A stretch of 7,593 nucleotides of DNA from positions 1 through 7,593 of the forward strand of contig CALHIO010000068.1 in assembly GCA_938030915.1 (NCBI GenBank), read 5' to 3'. The stretch's first letter is position 1. Each line of letters begins with the position of its first letter. A model generated the notes under the pieces. That model was not told the origin of the DNA, ran no database searches, and saw only the letters and a list, made by a program, of their open reading frames with translations. This document shows positions 1 through 5,497 of this stretch, piece by piece. Position numbers and translations under genes: made by a program. Source of the stretch: an uncultured Gemmatimonadota bacterium. Lineage in GTDB: Bacteria > Gemmatimonadota > Gemmatimonadetes > Longimicrobiales > Gaopeijiaceae.

Positions 1-150
1 GTCCTCGGTGGGATGATGGGCGTCGTGCTCGCCTTCCTCGTGGAGGCGTTTCGTCGCCCGGGTGACGGGGACCCGGCCCGCGCGGACTTCGAGGCCAGCT
101 GGAACACCGCCGTTCGTTCGATCCCGTTCCTCGGCAGCAGAAGTCCGTGA
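1..150 (+). CDS. Wzz-like polysaccharide chain-length determinant, C-terminal end only (partial)
   Basis: Frame 1 is open from the first base to a TGA at 148-150, giving the last 49 residues of a protein whose start lies outside the window. The visible part opens with a hydrophobic, glycine-rich helix (VLGGMMGVVLAFLVEAF), followed at once by a basic patch (RRP) and a short polar tail. In chain-length determinant (Wzz/PCP) proteins the last transmembrane helix has this small-residue, Gly-rich character and is followed by a short cytoplasmic arginine-containing tail, so the protein probably sits in the inner membrane and controls O-antigen or exopolysaccharide length. The following gene, a lipid A modifying family, is consistent with an envelope role. 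With only 49 residues the family call is tentative; any protein ending in a Gly-rich membrane helix could look like this. The stop overlaps the next start (GTGA at 147-150), which suggests translational coupling. Confidence 0.55.
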   Translation, partial: VLGGMMGVVLAFLVEAFRRPGDGDPARADFEASWNTAVRSIPFLGSRSP

Positions 151-752
151 GGCGCGCGCGCTCGGGCGTCCGCGTGCTGGCGGTCATCCTGTTCGTCACC
201 ATCGCCCTGGCTGGCGCTCGGTCGGACGTCGCAGGTCAGGACCCCGCGGTCCTGTACATTGGAGGCTTCGCGCTTGCGAGTGTCGTGCCCAGCCTACTTC
301 TGGATTGGCCGGGGCTGGATACGCAGCGCTCCATGTTCAAGGCCGGTTTCGCCCGATTCGACGCTTTGGATCGAGAGAATCAGGCATGGGATCTGACCTT
401 CGAGTTCCAGCCGGGTCTGGCGTGGCACCGCATCAAGCCCCTGGTAGGGATGAGCCGTAACTCGGACGGTGCGACGTATACGTGGTTCGCGGGAGCCCTC
501 GATCTGCATGTGGGAGAGCACCTGATCGCGAACATCAACTCGGGGCCGGCGTTCTACTTCCCGGGTGATTCGGGGAAGGTACTGGGCAGCTTCGGCGTAC
601 TTCGATCCGGCTTCGAGGTCGGCGTGCGGATCGCCGATGTCGCCCGCACGACGCTCAGCTTCCACCACATGTCCCACGGAAAGTTGATGAACCCGAACTG
701 GAATCCGGGGACGGAGACCATCGGCATGAGCTTCTGGTGGACGGTCGGCTGA
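147..752 (+). CDS. Acyloxyacyl hydrolase / lipid A 3-O-deacylase (PagL) family protein
   Basis: A 201-residue protein starting at GTG 147, overlapping the previous stop; only a weak purine stretch precedes it, so coupling to the upstream gene is likely. Residues 1-30 form a signal peptide: basic RRARSGVR, then the hydrophobic core VLAVILFVTIALAG. The rest alternates in the manner of a small outer-membrane beta-barrel. Near the C terminus SFHHMSHG (171-178) and NPGTETIG (186-193) match the PagL pattern F-x-H-x-S-N-G followed by N-P-G; by that alignment H174 and S176 would be the catalytic pair and E190 the third residue. PagL enzymes remove the 3-O-linked acyl chain from lipid A at the outer membrane. 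The usual Asn after the catalytic Ser is His177 here. The last residue is Gly, with Trp198 the nearest aromatic, which is less typical of barrel proteins. Family membership is fairly secure; actual deacylase activity is inferred. Confidence 0.75.
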   Translation: MRRARSGVRVLAVILFVTIALAGARSDVAGQDPAVLYIGGFALASVVPSLLLDWPGLDTQRSMFKAGFARFDALDRENQAWDLTFEFQPGLAWHRIKPLVGMSRNSDGATYTWFAGALDLHVGEHLIANINSGPAFYFPGDSGKVLGSFGVLRSGFEVGVRIADVARTTLSFHHMSHGKLMNPNWNPGTETIGMSFWWTVG

Positions 753-844
753 CCGGACTCCGCCGGTACATCGGGAACGCGGCCTCGATTAGCTTTTTGG
801 GCTGATCACCCGAACGCTTCGCCCGGTCCCGGGCCCATAGATTC
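753..844. other. Intergenic region before typA
   Basis: A 92-bp gap. A TANNNT-type -10 candidate (TAGCTT, 790-795) next to a run of five T (794-798) is the only AT-rich spot, without a convincing -35. A 6-bp inverted repeat lies at 821-834. There is no Shine-Dalgarno sequence before the ATG at 845. The run of T does not follow a strong stem, so I do not call a terminator. Confidence 0.4.
821..834. repeat. Short inverted repeat upstream of typA
   Basis: GCCCGG and CCGGGC flank a TC centre, 10 bases before the typA start codon. As RNA the two-base loop is too tight unless inner pairs open. It could be an operator half-site pair or a start-site hairpin, but in DNA this GC-rich a 6-bp match may be chance. 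Confidence 0.25.
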
Positions 845-2692
845 ATGTCCATTCGCAACATCGCGATCATCGCGCACGTCGATCACGGGAAGACCACGCT
901 GGTCGACCAGATGTTCGGCCAGGCCGGAATCTTCCGCGAGAACCAGGCCGTCGAAGAACGCGTCATGGACTCGAACCCGCTCGAAAAGGAGCGGGGCATC
1001 ACCATCCTCGCCAAGAACACGGCCGTTCAGTGGAACGATGTGAAGATCAACATCGTCGACACCCCGGGGCACGCCGACTTCGGGGGCGAGGTCGAGCGGA
1101 TCCTGCGTATGGTGGACGGGGTCGTCCTCCTCGTCGACGCCGCGGAGGGGCCCATGCCCCAGACGCGGTTCGTGACGCGGAAGGCGCTCGAGCTCGGACT
1201 CATGCCGCTGGTGGTGATCAACAAGGTGGATCGCGGTGACGCGCGCCCCGACGAGGTGCACGACGAGGTACTCGAACTCTTCATGGACCTCGAGGCGACC
1301 GACGAACAGCTCGACGCGCCCTTCCTGTACGCGGTGGGGCGTGACGGCTGGGCCGCGTACTCGGCCGAGGAATCGGGCGGTGACCTGACGCCGCTTTTCG
1401 ACACGATCGTCGACCACTTCCCTCCCCCGCAGGTGGATGAGGACGGCCCGTTCCAGATGCTCGTGTCGACCCTCGACCACTCCTCCTACGTCGGTCGGAT
1501 CGCGATCGGCCGGATCGAGCGTGGCTCGGTTCGTGTGGGGGACCAGGTCACGCTCCTCGACCTCGGTGACGAGGGCATGGTCGAGGATCCGTCCGCCGCC
1601 GAGCAGTCCAAGGTCTCCCGGCTCTACACGTTCTCCGGACTGGAGCGTATCGAGGTGGACGAGGCGACGGCCGGGGACATCGTCGCGATGGCGGGCCTGG
1701 ACGGCGTCGAGATCGGAAAGACGGTGACGGATCCGGAGTGCCGTGATCGGCTGCAGGGGATCGCCGTGGAGGAGCCGACGCTCTCGGTCGACTTCACCGT
1801 CAACAACTCACCCTTCGCAGGGCTGGCCGGAAAGTTCGTCACGACCCGACAGGTGCGCGAGCGGCTCTACAGGGAGCTCGAGCGGAACGTATCCCTTCGC
1901 GTCGAGGACACCGACCAGCCGGACACCTTCACGGTGAGCGGCCGAGGTGAGTTGCACCTGACGATCCTCATGGAGACGATGCGCCGCGAGGGGTACGAGT
2001 TCCAGGTGTCGCGTCCGCGCGTGATCACTCGGAAGAACGAAGAGGGGCAGCTTCAGGAGCCGTACGAGGAGGCTGTCATCGAGGTCCCGTCCGACATGGT
2101 CGGGACCGTCATCGAGAAGCTCGGTCCCCGAAAGGGTGAGATGACCGAGATGAAGCCCATGGGTGACTCGGGCGCCACGCGCCTACGGTTCAAGATCCCG
2201 GCCCGCGGCCTCTTCGGATATCGCTCCGAATTCCTGACGGACACCCGAGGCGAGGGGATCCTTCATCACACGTTTTTCGAGTGGGACCGGTGGGCGGGGC
2301 CGCTCAAGGGGCGGACCCGTGGCGTGCTGGTAGCGGATCGGCCGGGCAAGGCCGTCGGATTTGCCCTGTTCGGCCTGCAGGAGCGCTCGACACTCTTCGT
2401 GACGCCGGGTGACGAAACGTATGGGGGCATGATCGTCGGTGAGAACGTCCGGACCGACGACATGGACGTGAACGTGAGCAAGGAGAAGAAGCTCACGAAC
2501 ATGCGTACCACGGCGTCCGACGAGAACATCAAGCTCGAGCCGCCGCGCAAGATCACCCTGGAACTCGCCCTGGAATTCATTCAGGACGACGAACTCATCG
2601 AGGTGACGCCGGATGCGATCCGTCTCCGGAAGCGGATTCTCGACCCGAACCAGCGAAAGAAGGCGGCGAAGAAGGCGAACCAGCCGGCCTGA
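845..2692 (+). CDS. typA: Ribosome-associated translational GTPase TypA/BipA
   Basis: A 615-residue protein, the normal length for TypA/BipA, a GTPase of the EF-G/LepA superfamily that binds the ribosome and aids 50S assembly and growth under stress or cold. GTPase motifs are in order: G1 AHVDHGKTT (10-18), G2 RGITI (50-54), G3 DTPGH (72-76), G4 NKVD (126-129). The G5 region reads YAVGRDG (162-168), where many BipA proteins have an Ala-Ser-Ala/Gly core. A beta-barrel domain II follows (about 200-300), then an EF-G III-like domain (about 310-390, with SGRGELHL at 365-372), an EF-G V-like domain (about 400-480), and the BipA-specific C-terminal domain with KEKKLTNMR (546-554) and FIQDDELIEVTP (578-589). 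The tail is lysine-rich. ATG 845 is chosen because G1 begins only ten residues in; no ribosome binding site is visible before it. Neighbours are functionally unrelated. Confidence 0.97.
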   Translation: MSIRNIAIIAHVDHGKTTLVDQMFGQAGIFRENQAVEERVMDSNPLEKERGITILAKNTAVQWNDVKINIVDTPGHADFGGEVERILRMVDGVVLLVDAAEGPMPQTRFVTRKALELGLMPLVVINKVDRGDARPDEVHDEVLELFMDLEATDEQLDAPFLYAVGRDGWAAYSAEESGGDLTPLFDTIVDHFPPPQVDEDGPFQMLVSTLDHSSYVGRIAIGRIERGSVRVGDQVTLLDLGDEGMVEDPSAAEQSKVSRLYTFSGLERIEVDEATAGDIVAMAGLDGVEIGKTVTDPECRDRLQGIAVEEPTLSVDFTVNNSPFAGLAGKFVTTRQVRERLYRELERNVSLRVEDTDQPDTFTVSGRGELHLTILMETMRREGYEFQVSRPRVITRKNEEGQLQEPYEEAVIEVPSDMVGTVIEKLGPRKGEMTEMKPMGDSGATRLRFKIPARGLFGYRSEFLTDTRGEGILHHTFFEWDRWAGPLKGRTRGVLVADRPGKAVGFALFGLQERSTLFVTPGDETYGGMIVGENVRTDDMDVNVSKEKKLTNMRTTASDENIKLEPPRKITLELALEFIQDDELIEVTPDAIRLRKRILDPNQRKKAAKKANQPA

Positions 2693-2736
2693 TCCCCGCG
2701 ACGGGCTCGTCCTCGCGACCTCGATGACGGTCGGAG
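2693..2736. other. Short gap between typA and the thioredoxin-fold gene
   Basis: Forty-four bases with no convincing terminator or promoter. GGAG at 2733-2736 directly abuts GTG 2737, so it cannot act as an ideally spaced ribosome binding site for that codon. Confidence 0.4.
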
Positions 2737-3351
2737 GTGGGAACCCTCACGTATTTGGATGGTGAACAGAGAGCACGGTGGGTGCGCGACGAGGCGTGTG
2801 CCACGGGGATCAAGTTGGGCCAGGTGAGTTACGTGATCAGAGAACGCTTCGAGCGAGCGCCGACCTTTCCGGAGTATCTGGAGACCGTCGACAGGAACCG
2901 AGACCTGTGGCACGCCGTGTACGAGCGCGCGCGTCTTCCCGATGACCTCGTCGCCGAGGCATCGCGAATCCCCGGTGGTTGGCACCTCGTCGCGCTGTCG
3001 GAAGACTGGTGCGGAGATGCGGTGAACACGCTGCCGGTCGTTGCTCGCCTGGCCGAGGAGGCGGGGTGGGATTTCCGTGTCCTGGGGCGCGACGACAATC
3101 CGGACCTCATGGACAGCCATCTCACGAATGGGCGCAGTCGTTCGATTCCGATCGTGATCGTGTACGACGAGGACTTCAACGAAATCGGCTGGTGGGGACC
3201 ACGCCCCCGTGAAATCCAGACGTGGGTCATGGACGAGGGACTCTCCATGTCCTCACCCGACCGGTACAAGGTCATTCGGACCTGGTACGCGAAGGATCGA
3301 GGTCGGACGACGGTCTCCGAGATCCTCGGCATCGTCGGGGCGGCGGCCTGA
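2737..3351 (+). CDS. Thioredoxin-fold family protein (Thioredoxin_9-like), single active-site Cys
   Basis: A 204-residue soluble protein without signal peptide or membrane segment. Residues 86-100 (ALSEDWCGDAVNTLP) match the active-site turn of the Thioredoxin_9 family, TNGRSRSIP (130-138) supplies the loop with the thioredoxin cis-proline at P138, and WWGPRP (152-157) is another family hallmark. The usual CxxC is reduced to Cys92 with Ala95 in the second position; to my knowledge WCGDA occurs in other members, so this is a known variant. A dithiol-disulfide exchange mechanism is therefore unlikely, and a monothiol or binding role is more plausible; the substrate is unknown. Cys21 is the only other cysteine. 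About 40 residues precede the core as a predicted helical region. The start is uncertain: GTG 2737 follows GGAG with no spacer, and in-frame TTG 2755 or GTG 2782 are alternatives. The gene lies 44 bp after typA and 14 bp before the next gene. Confidence 0.85.
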   Translation: MGTLTYLDGEQRARWVRDEACATGIKLGQVSYVIRERFERAPTFPEYLETVDRNRDLWHAVYERARLPDDLVAEASRIPGGWHLVALSEDWCGDAVNTLPVVARLAEEAGWDFRVLGRDDNPDLMDSHLTNGRSRSIPIVIVYDEDFNEIGWWGPRPREIQTWVMDEGLSMSSPDRYKVIRTWYAKDRGRTTVSEILGIVGAAA

Positions 3352-3352
3352 C

Positions 3353-3358
3353 TATCTT
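3353..3358 (+). promoter_or_regulatory. Candidate -10 element for a leaderless transcript
   Basis: TATCTT sits seven bases before ATG 3366. With standard spacing transcription would begin at 3365-3366, at or next to the start codon, giving a leaderless mRNA. This would explain why no ribosome binding site beyond a weak TTAGG precedes this ATG. No good -35 element is seen near 3330. Confidence 0.3.
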
Positions 3359-3365
3359 AGGCGTC

Positions 3366-4838
3366 ATGTCACGGCGCCTCGGATTCTTTGCGCTCGCCTT
3401 TGGGTCGGGCTTCGCAGTGCTCGCGATCGAGATCGCGGGTGCCCGACTGATCGCGCCCGTGTTCGGCCTGTCCGTGGTCCCATGGACGGCCGTGATTGGT
3501 GTCATCCTGGCTGCGCTGGCGCTCGGGAGTCACCTCGGCGGGCGGCTGGCCGATGCTGGGCGCATCCCGCTGTGGAGAGTCCTTGTCGTTGCATCGCTGA
3601 CCGGGGCGCTGCCCGTGCTCGGCGCAGGCTTCCCGTGGCTTGCCAGCGAGGCGTTCGGCTTCATTCCGGGAGCGGTGGTGAGTGCGCTCGTGCTGTTCGC
3701 TCCCCCGGTCCTCTGCCTCGGAGCCGTGGTCCCGTACCTGGTTCAGGCCGACACCGAGGACCTGGCCTCGGTCGGCCGACGGGCCGGCGACATCAGCGCC
3801 GCGGCGACGGCGGGCTCGATCATCGGATCGTTCGTGACGGGCTTCGTGCTGCTGCCCTTGATGCCACTGCCGACGCTGCTGGGACTCACCGCAGGCGCCC
3901 TGATGGTGATGGCAGTGGCATCCGCTCGGATGCTCGGCGGACGACCGAATACGGGGCAGACGGTCGCCGCGGTCATCGGGCTGCCCATCCTGGGTGTCCT
4001 GACGTCCGGGCTTCCGTCGGATACGCTCCACGCCGAGCAGACGCTGCACACATCGATCTCGGTGACCGAGCGTCCGTGGGCCGACGGGCGCATGGTACGT
4101 GAGCTTTGGCAGAACGGGGGGTCCTCGTCCGCGGAGTACGTCGAGTCCGGAAGGCCGGCGCATCTCTACGCGACCACGAGCCTCGCCATGATCGAAACGC
4201 GGATCGAGGAGGTCGACCACGCGCTCGTCCTCGGGGGAGCCGCGTTGTCTCTGCCCGTCGCCCTCCAGGAAGCTCATCCGGGCATGGAGATCGACGTGGT
4301 CGAGATCGATCCCGCGGTGACGCGGCTCGCCGAGCGGTACTTCGCGTTCGGACAGCAGGACCGTCCGGGGATCCGGGTGCATCATGACGACGCGCGCGTT
4401 TTCCTCCGATCGGGAGATGCGCGATACGACCTGGTTTATCTGGACGTCTTCGATCACCTCCTCACCGTTCCGTGGACGATGGTCACCGAAGAGGCGCTCG
4501 GTGAGATGCGGGCTCGCACAAGCCCTCACGGCGTGTTCATGGCGAACGTGCTGTCGCCTCTCGAGGGTGACGGGACTGCATTCCTGACACGTTTTCGTAC
4601 GACCCTGGAAGCCGTCTTTCCGGCGTCACGGATCTACCTGACGGACCCCTCCACCGACCCGGGGGCGACCCAGAATCTGATCGTCGTCGGTGCCGAGTCG
4701 GAAGCAGCGTTCGGTGACCTCGACACCGCGTGGGAGTTGGCCTCCGTTCCGGCATCGGGTCGTCCGCTCACCGACGCGTGGGCGCCGGTCGAATCTCTGC
4801 AGGCACGAGTCTTCATGGAGGGGCTGCGTTGGCGCTGA
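3366..4838 (+). CDS. Membrane-fused spermidine synthase-like protein
   Basis: A 490-residue protein. The N-terminal half holds about seven hydrophobic helices (near 7-30, 38-57, 70-89, 101-125, 148-165, 168-187, 199-215), including the signature LAIEIAGARLIAPVFG (19-34) typical of fused MFS/spermidine synthase proteins. The C-terminal half (about 225-490) is a SpeE-like Rossmann domain: VLGGAALSLP (288-297) at motif I, VVEIDP (311-316) with acidic E313 for the nucleoside ribose, HHDDARVFL (339-347), YDLVYLDVFD (354-363), and the late LTDAWAPVE (468-476). Canonical spermidine synthases carry a G-rich GGGxG motif I and D-S/T-D-P-x-G-P; here motif I is GGAAL and the P-x-G-P part is missing, though D360 and D363 remain. 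Polyamine synthesis is therefore unproven; substrate unknown. The frame stays open upstream to 3222, but that part overlaps the preceding gene, so ATG 3366 is preferred. Its end overlaps the next gene by 10 bp. Confidence 0.85.
   Translation: MSRRLGFFALAFGSGFAVLAIEIAGARLIAPVFGLSVVPWTAVIGVILAALALGSHLGGRLADAGRIPLWRVLVVASLTGALPVLGAGFPWLASEAFGFIPGAVVSALVLFAPPVLCLGAVVPYLVQADTEDLASVGRRAGDISAAATAGSIIGSFVTGFVLLPLMPLPTLLGLTAGALMVMAVASARMLGGRPNTGQTVAAVIGLPILGVLTSGLPSDTLHAEQTLHTSISVTERPWADGRMVRELWQNGGSSSAEYVESGRPAHLYATTSLAMIETRIEEVDHALVLGGAALSLPVALQEAHPGMEIDVVEIDPAVTRLAERYFAFGQQDRPGIRVHHDDARVFLRSGDARYDLVYLDVFDHLLTVPWTMVTEEALGEMRARTSPHGVFMANVLSPLEGDGTAFLTRFRTTLEAVFPASRIYLTDPSTDPGATQNLIVVGAESEAAFGDLDTAWELASVPASGRPLTDAWAPVESLQARVFMEGLRWR
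4817..4823 (+). promoter_or_regulatory. Ribosome binding site that sets the TTG start of the deaminase gene
   Basis: GGAGGGG lies inside the last codons of the preceding gene, five bases before TTG 4829. It is one of the best Shine-Dalgarno sequences in the window and argues for TTG 4829 over ATG 4730, which would be buried 109 bp inside the upstream gene. Confidence 0.7.
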
Positions 4839-5389
4839 TCTTCAAGGACGGGGTTCCCGAGAACGTTCATCCCTTGAACGTCATCCGAGACGATGACGGA
4901 GGTGTGGAGCACGCTACCCGAACCGTCGAAGGAGACGTGGCCGCTGTCACCGAGGAGTCGGTGGGACGTCCACCGCTTTTCGAGGTGTACATGCGCATGG
5001 CCGAGGAGCTGGCCAAGCGGTCGACGTGTGCCCGGCTACGGGTCGGAACGGTCATCACGGACGCGCACCTGGAGAACGTGGTCGCCATCGGATACAACGG
5101 AAACGCGCGGGGCTTTCCGAACCGATGCGACTCCGACGAAGCCGGGAAGTGCGGCTGTATCCACTCGGAGATGAATGCGCTGGTGAAGTCACCGGGGCAC
5201 CTGCGGGACAAGGTCGCGTTCATCACAGCGAGCCCATGTGTGATGTGCGCCAAGCTGATCGTCCAGGCGAACATCTCGCACGTCTTCTTCCGGGAGCGAT
5301 ATCGCAATTCGGAGGGCCTCGACGTGCTTCAGAGGGGTGGCGTCACAGCCGTGCATTACACCCGATGGCAGGACGCTTGGCGAACGTAG
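4829..5389 (+). CDS. dCMP/cytidine deaminase-family zinc enzyme (ComEB-like)
   Basis: A 186-residue protein from TTG 4829, overlapping the upstream stop by 10 bp. The deaminase core spans about 48-180. STCARLRVG (65-73) and GYNGNARGFPNRC (88-100) are hallmarks of deoxycytidylate deaminases. The catalytic zinc site is H112-S-E114 (E114 the proton shuttle) with P136-C137-V-M-C140. C100, C108 and C110 could form a second, structural metal site as in some phage and ComEB-type enzymes. The expected reaction is dCMP to dUMP, feeding thymidylate synthesis in the cytosol. Typical relatives begin a few residues before the FEVYMRMAEELAKRS helix; here about 47 extra residues, acidic and probably disordered, come first. 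GTG 4904 is an alternative start with a badly spaced GGAGG and would shorten the extension to about 22 residues. No thymidylate gene is adjacent. Confidence 0.88.
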   Translation: MALIFKDGVPENVHPLNVIRDDDGGVEHATRTVEGDVAAVTEESVGRPPLFEVYMRMAEELAKRSTCARLRVGTVITDAHLENVVAIGYNGNARGFPNRCDSDEAGKCGCIHSEMNALVKSPGHLRDKVAFITASPCVMCAKLIVQANISHVFFRERYRNSEGLDVLQRGGVTAVHYTRWQDAWRT

Positions 5390-5390
5390 A

Positions 5391-5406
5391 TTTCCCGACT
5401 GGGAAA
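5391..5406 (+). repeat. Inverted repeat / hairpin directly after the deaminase stop
   Basis: TTTCCC-GACT-GGGAAA forms a perfect six-pair stem with a four-base loop, beginning two bases after the TAG stop. No T-rich tract follows, so it is a poor intrinsic terminator; lying just upstream of the candidate -10 at 5422, it could instead be a repressor or activator site. Both roles are guesses. Confidence 0.4.
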
Positions 5407-5421
5407 GATGTTCGATTTGGG

Positions 5422-5427
5422 TAGACT
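5422..5427 (+). promoter_or_regulatory. Candidate -10 element for the aminotransferase-serA operon
   Basis: TAGACT fits the TANNNT form and stands in the least GC-rich part of the gap. Transcription would start near 5434, giving a leader of about 60 bases. No clear TTGACA-like -35 lies 17 bases upstream; that area is occupied by the hairpin at 5391-5406. Confidence 0.3.
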
Positions 5428-5443
5428 TCCGGCGTCATCAAGG

Positions 5444-5497
5444 ATGTACCTCCCTCGAGAGCCCCGCGGCGGTCGACGCCGCGGTCCGGAAACGTGA
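5444..5497 (+). CDS. Possible 17-residue leader peptide (low confidence)
   Basis: An ATG-initiated ORF encoding MYLPREPRGGRRRGPET, rich in Arg (5 of 17), Pro and Gly. AAGG directly abuts the ATG, so the ribosome binding site is poor. Its TGA stop (5495-5497) overlaps the aminotransferase GTG as GTGA, the same arrangement seen at the true gene junctions at 147 and 6603. Translation would melt the 5464-5484 hairpin and could couple to the downstream gene. In GC-rich DNA such a short ORF may be accidental. Confidence 0.22.
   Translation: MYLPREPRGGRRRGPET
5464..5484 (+). repeat. GC-rich hairpin just upstream of the aminotransferase start
   Basis: CCGCGGCG and CGCCGCGG pair perfectly over eight bases around the loop GTCGA. 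The stem ends nine bases before GTG 5494, near the weak GGA that is the only ribosome-binding candidate. A stem this stable could limit initiation or pause polymerase; it lacks a T tract, so it is not an intrinsic terminator. Confidence 0.45.

Larger units (their letters stand above)
5390..5493 (+). other. Structured leader region before the aminotransferase-serA pair
   Basis: A 104-bp gap, the longest here. From left to right: a TTTCCC/GGGAAA hairpin, a possible -10 element (TAGACT, 5422-5427), a possible 17-codon ORF, and an 8-bp GC hairpin ending nine bases before GTG 5494. I recognise no known riboswitch class. Confidence 0.5.

Noticed and set aside
794..798. Run of five T as an intrinsic terminator after the PagL-like gene
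   Set aside because: Only three- to four-pair stems can be drawn immediately before it (for example CGG-ACT-CCG near 754-762, too far upstream).
806..1480. A 224-codon - strand frame running into the region before typA, and a 179-codon one at 2581-3120
   Set aside because: Both are low-complexity charged sequences antisense to typA and the thioredoxin-fold gene; no start signals or domains.
2694..2720. CGCGA...TCGCG inverted repeat after typA as a terminator
   Set aside because: Five pairs with an 11-base loop and no T tract; indistinguishable from chance in this base composition.
2724..2765. Thirteen-codon ATG ORF overlapping the thioredoxin-fold gene start
   Set aside because: No ribosome binding site, out of frame with its surroundings, and ends inside the next gene; too short to support.
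3209..4102. A 297-codon + strand frame overlapping the membrane gene
   Set aside because: The translation is Arg/Gly/Pro-rich, as expected from a GC-biased alternative frame, while the other frame encodes transmembrane helices and a Rossmann domain.
3369..4529. A 386-codon open frame on the - strand opposite the membrane/spermidine-synthase-like gene
   Set aside because: Its product is Arg/His/Gln-rich with no recognisable domain, and it mirrors a gene with clear motifs on the + strand. Long antisense frames are expected in GC-rich coding DNA.
5390..5493. A known riboswitch or T-box in the leader before the aminotransferase
   Set aside because: The gap is too short for a T-box and I see none of the conserved sequence blocks of glycine, SAM or similar riboswitches.
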